From SZAS-18 sp031370675 (GTDB lineage: Bacteria > Verrucomicrobiota > Verrucomicrobiia > Chthoniobacterales > SZAS-18), in contig JANMQT010000226.1 in NCBI GenBank assembly GCA_031370675.1, positions 1 through 12,385 on the forward strand: a stretch of 12,385 nt of DNA. The letters run 5' to 3'. The notes beneath the pieces are model-generated. The model was not told where the DNA came from and made no database searches. It worked only from the letters and a program-made list of their open reading frames with translations. This document shows positions 6,603 to 12,385 of the stretch, one piece after another. Within the stretch, counting starts at the first letter, position 1; every line of letters starts with the position of its first letter. Both the position numbers and the translations under genes were made by a program.

Positions 6603-7445
6603 CTACTGCGCCGAATTTGTCACCCCGGTCTGCATGGAACGCTGCGTGAAGGGAATCGGCTGCTTGCGCGTGCTCTTCAACGTCCTCAGCACGTCCACCA
6701 CGTAGGTGCCGTAGTCGGTTCCACCGTTCAAATCCTTGTTCGTCGCCCGGATCACCTTGTCGATCGCGGCGTTGAAATCGGAGCTTCGGGCGCTCTCCAA
6801 GCCAGCAATCACCGTGCGGTAATCGGGCCCGAGCTTAATTTGCACCCGCAGTTCCGCCACCATGCGCTTATAGGTCACCACCGTGGCACCGGTGTCGGCG
6901 TCGGCCGCGGCCCGCACCTGCAGGGCCTTCGAGGACAGGATCCACTGCTTGAAGCCTTCCGCATCACCCGTCTGGCGCGCGAGCAGGAATTCCGAGAGGC
7001 CGGGCAGATGTTGTTTCGAGGCGTCGGCTTGGGCCGCCACAATCTTCAGGGCGTGGTCGAAATCACCTTCGCCTGAAAGTGAACTAAGTACGGCCTGCTC
7101 GGCCTTGCTTTGCGCTGCCGCGGAAACGGCCGGTTTGGCTGCCGCCACCACCGGCTGGGCTGGGCTGGCCACGGTCGACTTGGCCGCTACACTGGAAACC
7201 GGGGCTGGCGCCGCCGCCGCACTAGCGACCGCGGCTCCCGCTGTCGTCACAGGCAGGTCGACGTGGAGCATCAAATACCCGACCTCCTGACCCGTGCTGG
7301 CGTCGTGGTCGCACATGGTGACATAGTCCCAACGATCCACGGACGCTCGGGCGGGGGCCGCGAAACCGAGCGCCGCGACGCCAAGGAACGCTGCGGCGAG
7401 TTTCGGGCCGGAAAGGAATGAACGAAGAATTGAGAACGCGGGCAT
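6603..7445 (-). CDS. Secreted protein of unknown function with Ala-rich linker
   Basis: A 280-residue protein with a clear Sec signal peptide: a short basic start, a hydrophobic stretch at about 16-30, and a likely type I cleavage after A34 in PARA|S. The mature N-terminus has SVDRWDYVTMCDHDASTGQEVGYLMLHVDL (short segment, one cysteine C45). A low-complexity Ala/Val/Pro/Ser linker follows at about 66-115. The C-terminal 165 residues look helical (AEQAVLSSLSGEGDFDHALKI...). I recognise no known domain. It begins 23 bp after the stop of the kinase gene and ends 30 bp before a strong stem-loop, so it is the last gene of the sigma factor-kinase operon. This suggests a periplasmic or outer-surface effector or sensor partner of the kinase, which is an inference from gene order only. 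The gene itself is well supported: signal peptide, operon spacing and terminator all agree with this frame. Confidence 0.8.
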   Translation of the reverse strand: MPAFSILRSFLSGPKLAAAFLGVAALGFAAPARASVDRWDYVTMCDHDASTGQEVGYLMLHVDLPVTTAGAAVASAAAAPAPVSSVAAKSTVASPAQPVVAAAKPAVSAAAQSKAEQAVLSSLSGEGDFDHALKIVAAQADASKQHLPGLSEFLLARQTGDAEGFKQWILSSKALQVRAAADADTGATVVTYKRMVAELRVQIKLGPDYRTVIAGLESARSSDFNAAIDKVIRATNKDLNGGTDYGTYVVDVLRTLKSTRKQPIPFTQRSMQTGVTNSAQ

Positions 7446-7468
7446 ATACCCGTAATACGCCTTTCACG

Positions 7469-10441
7469 TCAGTCCCTTACAGGGTTCCATGCAGGTGACA
7501 GTTTAAATAGCTCTTTTGAGTACTGGGATGGGACCGCCAGGAGCCGGTTTCGCAGCTCCCTGGCCGCCTCCAAATTGCCGGTCCGGGCCTGGACGAGCGC
7601 CAGCCCACGCAGGTAAAACGTCGCGTCCATGGCGTCTTTCTCGAGCGAGACAAGCTGTGTCGCGGCCGTTGCTTCTTCGACCGCCCGCTTGGCGTCGCCG
7701 GTTCCAGCCAGGGCAAAGGCATAGGCCAGTCGAAGCCGGGCGTCGTCGGGTCGCGTGCTCGCGGATTGCGCGAGCCGCGGAAGGGCCCGTTCCCAAGCCT
7801 TCTTTGCTTCGTCGGTTCGGTTGGCCTGCGTCAGGATCTCGGCCTGCAGCATGTCGCGGGTCATGTAATTCGCACCGCCGTCCACGAGCGCAAAATTGCT
7901 GGTGCGGAGTGCCGCCAGAGCATCATCGAACCGCTGCTCCAGCAGCAGCAATTCCACCTTGTAATATAACGCATAGTCAACTGACGGAATGTTCGCCGGC
8001 CGGCCCTCCACGTCGCTCCGCATGGGGTCGAGGTCGCCCTTCCAGACGACATAAAGTTCACCCTTCAGCCTGGTCAACGCCGGGTGGTCCGGCTGTTGTT
8101 TCAAGCCGGCATCAAGAATTTTTGCGGCCCGCTCATATTGGCGGAGAAAGAGAAAGGTGATGGCGGTGTTGAACCGCAAGATGGCATCGAACGGGGCCAG
8201 TTCCCCAGCCTCCACAAATTTCTCCGCGGCCTGTTCCCACCGGCCCTGCCGACGATCCATGGCGGCGATTGCAATCAAGGCGTCGACATTGCCGGGCATC
8301 GTGGCGATCGACTTGTGAAAATACGGCAGCGCCGTGCTGTAATCCTTGAAGCCGCGGTAGAAATAGTTGCCCATGGCCAGTTGCGACTCCGGCGAGTCCG
8401 GCTGAAGGCGGAGAGCCGTTTCCGCGCTGTTCAGCGCCTGCTCCAAGCGGCGATCGGTGTGGTCGCGACCCCACGCATAGTAGAGCGTGTGCAACGACGA
8501 GAGCTGCGCATGGGCCAGCGCGTAGTTTGGGTCGGCTTCGATGGCCGAGGAAAATGCGGCTGCCGCATTATCGAGATTCTTTTCCGTTTCCGCCGGGTCG
8601 CTCAGCAGCGCCTGGCCCTTCATGTAAAGTTGGTAGGCCGCCGCGCTCCCCGTGGGGGGACGCATCAAGGCGTTCTTTTCGGCGGCGGCGACGTTCACAT
8701 TCAGGCGCTCCGCCACACTAAGCGCGATCTGGCTTTGCACGGCGACCAAGGTGGCGGGATCAGCGTCGAAGTTTTCGACCCAGAGATTCTCCGCGGTGGA
8801 AGTGTCGATGAGCTGAACCGTCAGCTTCATTCCGCTGCCGGACCGCCGAACGCTGCCTTCGAGGACGGTGTCGACGCCGAGATCCTGCGCGAGGTTCTGC
8901 AAATCCTGCCGGTCACCCGTCTTGAATTGTCCGGGCGAGATTCGCGAAATGACCTTCAATCCATGGATGCGGGTGAGCTGCGCGAGGACGTCGGCCCGCA
9001 AACCGTCCGCTAGAAAACCATTCTCCCTGAGGTCACCGGTGGTAGTGAACGGCAGAACCGCCAGCGCGCGCCGTGTGCCCGGTACCGGCGGGGGCCGGGA
9101 CGCCTCGAGCCCGGCCCGGGGAGCCGCGGCCACCGCCGCTGCCGCCGGCGAAGGCAGCGCGGCGCGTTGGCGCAACATGAGATATCCGCTGAGTCCGAGC
9201 GTGACGAGCGCGGCAAGGCCCGTCACGATCCACGGCAACCACGCCCGGCCCGCGTCCGCGGGTTCGGGCAGCGCGGGCAGACCGCGACTGGTTTTCGCGA
9301 GGTTTCCCAGCGCGCCCGCGATCGATCGAATGGAAGAAACCGGCGCCCGGGTGTGTCCCACGTCCGGGCCGGCGGCCTCGATTTCCTGTTGCGCCCGGTC
9401 GAGCGCCTCGATCGTCGATTGGGCGTCTTCGAAACGCTCCTCCGGCCGCTTCGCAAGCAAACGCGCCACCACCTCCACGAGCGCGGCCGGCTGCTCGGCC
9501 AGAATACCGAGCGGGGGCGGCTCGGAAACGTGCAGGTTCAGGAACGCGCGGCGCGACCGGGCGGTGAACGGCGGATGACCCGCCAGCATTTCAAACAGGA
9601 TGCAGCCGAGGGAATACAGGTCCGACCGGCCATCGAGATCGAAATGTTCCTCACATTGCTCGGGGCTGGCGTACGCCACCGTGCCGCGGAACCCAATCGT
9701 GCTGACCGCGTCGCTGTCGGTCGTGATTTCCCGGGCCACGCCGAAATCAATGATCTTGACGCGCGGCGCGTTGCGGGATGACAGGGGAACGCCGCCCGCG
9801 GGCGCGGCGCCGGGGAGGAGCAGCACGTTGCCTGGCTTCAAGTCGCGATGGACGAGGCCTTCGGCGTGGATCGCCGCGAGGCCCGACGCCAGCTGGCGCG
9901 CGATCGTGATGGCGGCGAGCGGCGAGACATTTCCCTCGCGCTTGAGCCAGTTGCTCAGCGGTTCGCCCGCGACGAATTCCATCGCGTAGAAAACATTTCC
10001 CGGCGTGTCGTTGAGGAAAAGCACGCTCGCCACGTTGGAATGCCGCACGCGGGCCGCGGCGCGGGCTTCGCGCAGGAACAGCGAATGCGCGCCACGGTCG
10101 TTCATGAACGCCAGGTTGATGACCTTCAGGGCGACATCCAGTTTCAGGCGCTCATCGTAGGCTTTGTAGGTCACTCCCATCGCACCGGAACCCAGCTCCC
10201 AAAGCGTGCCATCGGGGCGGCACGCGATGCGGTAGTGATGGAATTGCCCCTGGGTCCGCGCGGGAGTCGGCTCGAGCGGATTATTCGGCTGGGAAGCCGG
10301 CGACGCTCCGGCCTCGCCTACTTCGAGCGCCAGACTAAGCGCATAGCGGGTGCAAACCTCTCCGGGCGAATGGACGATCCCACATGTCGGACAAACCGCC
10401 CCCGGGACTGGTGGCCCGTTCTGTTGCTGTCGATCAGCCAC
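7469..10441 (-). CDS. Membrane Ser/Thr protein kinase (PknB-type) fused to TolB-like and TPR domains
   Basis: A 990-residue signalling protein. Residues 17-30 (CPTCGIVHSPGEVC) form a small zinc-knuckle-like motif with C17, C20, H24 and C30. The kinase domain (about 70-350) has a glycine loop LGSGAMGV (83-90), ATP-anchoring K106 in VALKVI, helix-C E125, the catalytic loop HRDLKPGN (198-205, D200), DFG (232-234), and SPE in place of APE (259-261). All catalytic residues are present, so it should be active. A single membrane helix lies at about 401-423. Beyond it comes a TolB-N/FlgO-like domain (about 457-560: ALAVLPF..., FLADGLRADVLAQL, VDTVLEGSVRRSG). TPR-like helical repeats follow from about 600 to the end. 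Translation starts at GTG (10441), 33 bp after the sigma factor stop; no upstream in-frame ATG is closer. The layout predicts a cytoplasmic kinase with a periplasmic sensing or assembly platform. Coupling to the adjacent sigma factor, perhaps by phosphorylation, is inferred. Confidence 0.93.
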   Translation of the reverse strand: MADRQQQNGPPVPGAVCPTCGIVHSPGEVCTRYALSLALEVGEAGASPASQPNNPLEPTPARTQGQFHHYRIACRPDGTLWELGSGAMGVTYKAYDERLKLDVALKVINLAFMNDRGAHSLFLREARAAARVRHSNVASVLFLNDTPGNVFYAMEFVAGEPLSNWLKREGNVSPLAAITIARQLASGLAAIHAEGLVHRDLKPGNVLLLPGAAPAGGVPLSSRNAPRVKIIDFGVAREITTDSDAVSTIGFRGTVAYASPEQCEEHFDLDGRSDLYSLGCILFEMLAGHPPFTARSRRAFLNLHVSEPPPLGILAEQPAALVEVVARLLAKRPEERFEDAQSTIEALDRAQQEIEAAGPDVGHTRAPVSSIRSIAGALGNLAKTSRGLPALPEPADAGRAWLPWIVTGLAALVTLGLSGYLMLRQRAALPSPAAAAVAAAPRAGLEASRPPPVPGTRRALAVLPFTTTGDLRENGFLADGLRADVLAQLTRIHGLKVISRISPGQFKTGDRQDLQNLAQDLGVDTVLEGSVRRSGSGMKLTVQLIDTSTAENLWVENFDADPATLVAVQSQIALSVAERLNVNVAAAEKNALMRPPTGSAAAYQLYMKGQALLSDPAETEKNLDNAAAAFSSAIEADPNYALAHAQLSSLHTLYYAWGRDHTDRRLEQALNSAETALRLQPDSPESQLAMGNYFYRGFKDYSTALPYFHKSIATMPGNVDALIAIAAMDRRQGRWEQAAEKFVEAGELAPFDAILRFNTAITFLFLRQYERAAKILDAGLKQQPDHPALTRLKGELYVVWKGDLDPMRSDVEGRPANIPSVDYALYYKVELLLLEQRFDDALAALRTSNFALVDGGANYMTRDMLQAEILTQANRTDEAKKAWERALPRLAQSASTRPDDARLRLAYAFALAGTGDAKRAVEEATAATQLVSLEKDAMDATFYLRGLALVQARTGNLEAARELRNRLLAVPSQYSKELFKLSPAWNPVRD

Positions 10442-10474
10442 GCGTCTATGGGAATATAAATGGTTGCCACCGGA

Positions 10475-11242
10475 CTACTGGCCGATCGAACCCTCCGCCA
10501 GCATCGCCACGAGATGCCGCATTTCCGGTTCCACCTCGGCGGGATCAAGAACGGTCGTCGCGACCTCCGTGTAGAGCGCATCCCGGAATCGTCGGCGCAG
10601 GCGCGAAATCGTGGTGTGGAGGGCCCCGAGATTGCACTTCAACGCGACCGCCAGCGCGGCATTATCGCCCTTGGCAGGGTCGCCCGTGAGGCAGGGGCGC
10701 AGGATTTCGAATCTTTCCCCTTCGCCGCGCGCATCATACGTGGCCTTTAAGCGCTCCTCTGCCCGCTGGACGATGAGCTGGGCCCAGCGGCGGTCGAAAT
10801 TCTGGTCGGGATGATCGCCCTCATGCGAATACGCGATCCGGGCTTCCTCGGCGCTGACCTGGTCGTGCGAAATAAACTGCAGTTGTCCCCCGCGTTTTTG
10901 CGAGCGCGCCTTGCGGTCGTGATCCGAAACGTAGTTTTTTAGCGACGTCAGCAGAAAAGAGCGAAACCGGCCGCAATCGGGCGCGAGCCGCGCAAATGCC
11001 TCGCGCCGCATCAGCACGCAAAAGAAATCCTGCGTAATGTCCTGCGCATCATGGGGTGGCCGCCCCGCCCGGCGCAGATACGCGTAGATCGGACGCCAAT
11101 AAACGGTGCAAAGTTCCGCGAGGGCATTGGCCGCGTCGGGCGCGGCCGGATCGCCCGCGGCATGGACGATCGACCAGGACGTGGTGCGAAATTGGGCGCC
11201 CGCCGTCTCCAAAGGATCCGACGTTTTCTGCATGGAGAACAT
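10475..11242 (-). CDS. ECF-like RNA polymerase sigma factor (kinase-associated type)
   Basis: A 255-residue sigma-70-family protein, longer than most ECF factors (about 190). Region 2 spans about 45-118: VYWRPIYAYLRRAGRPPHDAQDITQDFF and then RFRSFLLTSLKNYVSDHDRKARSQKRGG, which form the core- and -10-binding helices. A linker of about 60 residues follows. Region 4 (about 175-245) includes LGALHTTISRLRRRFRDAL, the helix-turn-helix for the -35 element, and a tail ADPAEVEPE-type stretch (LDPAEVEPEMRHL) common in this sub-type. There is no anti-sigma gene. Instead the next gene, 33 bp on, is a membrane Ser/Thr kinase, a pairing known from kinase-linked ECF groups (for example EcfP-PknT in Vibrio) and frequent in Planctomycetes and Verrucomicrobia. 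The kinase may therefore activate it by phosphorylation. The start may be the ATG at 11242 or the ATG at 11233 three codons later; neither has a clear ribosome-binding site. Confidence 0.92.
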   Translation of the reverse strand: MFSMQKTSDPLETAGAQFRTTSWSIVHAAGDPAAPDAANALAELCTVYWRPIYAYLRRAGRPPHDAQDITQDFFCVLMRREAFARLAPDCGRFRSFLLTSLKNYVSDHDRKARSQKRGGQLQFISHDQVSAEEARIAYSHEGDHPDQNFDRRWAQLIVQRAEERLKATYDARGEGERFEILRPCLTGDPAKGDNAALAVALKCNLGALHTTISRLRRRFRDALYTEVATTVLDPAEVEPEMRHLVAMLAEGSIGQ

Positions 11243-11269
11243 ATTCCGTATTGTCCGAGGCCAACCCTC

Positions 11270-11298
11270 ATCATTTCCCGTCGGGCCTACACTGTCCA
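11270..11298 (-). promoter_or_regulatory. Candidate promoter of the sigma factor-kinase operon, with overlapping palindrome
   Basis: On the minus strand TGGACA (11298-11293; five of six -35 consensus bases) is followed by exactly 17 bp and AATGAT (11275-11270; four of six). This predicts a start near 11263, about 21 nt before the ATG at 11242. The -35 box lies inside the palindrome CACTGTCCAGTG (11290-11301), which could be an operator. The strand from 11301 to 11460 is AT-rich with T-runs but shows no better promoter. Confidence 0.42.
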
Positions 11299-11490
11299 GT
11301 GCAATGATGAACTTCCGTCCATCCCGGTCGGGTCCGTGGGCGGATGCCTAAGGTAAAAATGGACGCTCAATCCGAGGTCCTTTTTAAGGTTTTTTTGGGC
11401 ATTTTCCAGAGTGTTTTGCCCGGGAAATAAAATAGTCGGTAAGGTCGGAAAGGTTTTTGCGTTGTACGAGTGGATCCAATCACCCTTACA

Positions 11491-11712
11491 ATGTCGACGT
11501 CGTACCAAGTCAAATACGCCATGCTGTTGCTGCAGCAGTGCGGCTATTCCGTCACGGGACTGAACGCGGAGCACCTGGCCCTGGCGCAGGCTTCCGGGCT
11601 GCGGGCGGACTGGCCCGGTAGCGTGGAAGTTTGGGTCGAAACGATGTCGGGTGAGCACGTGGGGAAGCTGATTAGTTACCTGGAGAGTTTGCCGCAGCGA
11701 CAAACGGCCTGA
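11491..11712 (+). CDS. Small hypothetical protein, 73 residues
   Basis: A 73-residue acidic-to-neutral protein (MSTSYQVKYAMLLLQQCGYS...) that I do not recognise. In favour of a real gene: residue composition is protein-like, with predicted helix at about 5-18 and 24-35, a short strand VEVWVE (45-50), and a final helix at about 55-67. It lies outside all other genes, and codon third positions are GC-rich as in its neighbours. An in-frame GTG at 11470 would add seven residues; I prefer the ATG at 11491. No Shine-Dalgarno sequence is visible. A -10-like TAAAAT at 11428-11433 lies about 58 bp upstream but lacks a good -35. The antisense frame in 11287-11703 is longer but has a shadow-like composition. 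It sits alone between the divergent sigma factor operon and tRNA-Ser. It has no signal peptide or membrane segment, and its function is unknown. Confidence 0.6.
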   Translation: MSTSYQVKYAMLLLQQCGYSVTGLNAEHLALAQASGLRADWPGSVEVWVETMSGEHVGKLISYLESLPQRQTA

Positions 11713-11775
11713 AAACCGGCGCCGGCGAAATTTCCTTTGCGTGAAGGGGTGGGGCCGCGCATTAGTTCGAGTTCC

Positions 11776-11867
11776 GGAAGGATGGCTGAGTTTGGTTTAA
11801 GGCACTCGACTCGAAATCGAACGTAGGGTTAAACCTACCGTGGGTTCGAATCCCACTCCTTCCGCCA
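11776..11867 (+). tRNA. tRNA-Ser (anticodon CGA, reads TCG), CCA encoded
   Basis: The acceptor stem GGAAGGA (11776-11782) pairs with TCCTTCC (11857-11863), with discriminator G11864 and an encoded CCA (11865-11867). The anticodon loop CTCGAAA (11810-11816) carries CGA at 11812-11814. The long class II variable arm GTAGG...CCTAC, typical of serine tRNAs, is present, as is a T-loop with GGTTCGAATCC. The anticodon stem has four good pairs plus a C11805-A11821 mismatch at its base. A weak promoter-like pair (TTGCGT at 11737-11742, 17 bp, CATTAG at 11760-11765) lies just upstream. Confidence 0.96.
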
Positions 11868-11902
11868 GTATTGGCCCGCTGGCGGATGCCAGATCTTCTG
11901 TC

Positions 11903-12052
11903 TCACACGGAGTTCACGGAGGCACGGAGGGAAAGGAAGTCGGGAGTCGAGGGCCAGGAGAGTACTTTCCGAATGCACGCGGGGTCGCAGTGGCTCGTCA
12001 CTAGTCACTCTTCACTTTCCGTCCCCACCGTGCCTCCGTGAACTCCGTGTGA
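11903..12052. repeat. 150-bp intergenic element with perfect 25-bp inverted arms
   Basis: The arms at 11903-11927 and 12028-12052 are exact reverse complements over 25 nt; the left arm begins TCACACGGAGTTCACGG. The match continues imperfectly inward: GGGAAAGGAAGT on the left resembles the complement of the ACTTTCCGTCCCC region on the right. The right interior holds tandem GTCACTAGTCACTC-like motifs. No coding potential is evident. The right arm ends 6 bp before the stop codon of the SRAP gene and the left arm starts 36 bp after tRNA-Ser. The type is reminiscent of cacggag/ttcacgg repeats widespread in environmental bacterial genomes. It may be a mobile MITE/REP-like unit and may also end convergent transcription from both sides. 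Confidence 0.85.
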
Positions 12053-12058
12053 ACCAAA

Positions 12059-12385
12059 TTACGACTCGACCAAAGACGGGTCGTCATTGCGCACGCTATT
12101 CACACGCGTCGAAATGGGGCGCGCCTCCAGGAGCCCATCCGGCGCCGGTCGCATTAGATCCGCCGCCGCAGTTTCGTCCAGCGGCCGCGGACTCAGCCAA
12201 TCCTCCCGCGACTTCTCGTCGGGCAGGATTACCGGCATGCGATCGTGGATCGGCGCGAATTTCGCATTCGCGGCGCAGGTGACGATGGCGGCCGAAACAA
12301 TCGTGTCGCCCTCGAGCGGTCGCCAGCATTCCCATAACCCCGCGAAAGCCAGCGGCTCGTCATCGGGGCGGTGAAAATAAAACGG
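12059..12385 (-). CDS. SRAP-family (YedK/HMCES) abasic-site processing protein, C-terminal part; N-terminus outside the window
   Basis: The minus strand is open from the window edge to the TAA at 12061-12059, giving the last 108 residues. They match the C-terminal half of SRAP proteins, which crosslink through an N-terminal cysteine to abasic sites in single-stranded DNA and shield them. Visible family motifs are PFYFHRPDDEPLAFAGLW (start of the segment), TCAANAKFAPIHDRMPVIL (its His-Asp-Arg-Met-Pro core carries the conserved active-site histidine), the proline-rich stretch before it with DWLSP, and the closing PISTRVNSVRNDDPSLVE, a strong signature. The catalytic Cys2 and the glutamate lie upstream, outside the window, so activity cannot be judged. 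The gene is usually SOS-linked, but its promoter is not in view. Its 3' end abuts the 150-bp inverted-repeat element, whose hairpin could act as terminator. Confidence 0.93.
   Translation of the reverse strand, partial: PFYFHRPDDEPLAFAGLWECWRPLEGDTIVSAAIVTCAANAKFAPIHDRMPVILPDEKSREDWLSPRPLDETAAADLMRPAPDGLLEARPISTRVNSVRNDDPSLVES

Noticed and set aside
8084..9781. Plus-strand frames of 200-300 codons opposite the kinase gene
   Set aside because: Shadows of a continuous 990-codon kinase gene with intact catalytic motifs and TPR repeats.
11287..11703. Minus-strand frame of 138 codons overlapping the small plus-strand gene
   Set aside because: Composition is shadow-like and the frame crosses the AT-rich non-coding stretch; the plus-strand 73-residue reading has a more protein-like pattern.
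11716..11725. CCGGCGCCGG palindrome after the small gene as a terminator
   Set aside because: No loop can form in a 10-bp continuous palindrome and no T-run follows.
11903..12052. Possible CRISPR array or prophage attachment site near tRNA-Ser
   Set aside because: Only one inverted pair and no regularly spaced direct repeats; no copy of the tRNA 3' end and no integrase gene nearby.

Overview
The window is about 12.4 kb of GC-rich DNA with long antisense open frames, as high-GC genomes show. The protein content suggests Verrucomicrobiota, possibly an Opitutus-like lineage: a sigma factor beside a very large Ser/Thr kinase carrying TolB-like and TPR domains, Ala-rich secreted proteins, and intergenic inverted repeats of a type common in environmental genomes. 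This assignment is inferred from gene style and not from a marker gene. I count ten protein genes (two cut by the window edges), two tRNA genes, two inverted-repeat elements, one convincing terminator and two plausible promoters.

Region 1 (1-2378): the N-terminal 295 residues of an M29-type metallo-aminopeptidase (minus strand) and a divergent complete MATE-family exporter (plus strand).

Region 2 (2386-6327): the most intriguing block. Reading leftward from about 5423, a putative esterase, an ATP-grasp ligase and a YbdK/GCS2-type carboxylate-amine ligase lie on the minus strand. A second putative esterase leaves in the opposite direction from the same 106-bp spacer. Two ATP-dependent peptide- or amide-bond-forming enzymes flanked by two alpha/beta-hydrolases suggest a small dedicated pathway for an uncharacterised amide- or peptide-like metabolite. 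A 162-bp inverted-repeat element sits between the esterase and the ATP-grasp gene.

Region 3 (6409-6572): tRNA-Arg(TCT), followed by a perfect 13-bp stem-loop that probably ends transcription from both sides.

Region 4 (6603-11242): a three-gene minus-strand operon. It runs from an ECF-like sigma factor, to a 990-residue membrane Ser/Thr kinase (zinc-knuckle, kinase, one membrane helix, TolB-like, TPR), to a secreted protein of unknown function. A candidate sigma-70 promoter with an overlapping palindrome lies just upstream of the sigma gene.

Region 5 (11491-12385): a 73-residue hypothetical protein, tRNA-Ser(CGA), a 150-bp element with perfect 25-bp inverted arms, and the C-terminal 108 residues of an SRAP (YedK/HMCES) abasic-site DNA-protein crosslink protein. 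No stretch above 300 bp lacks a gene.
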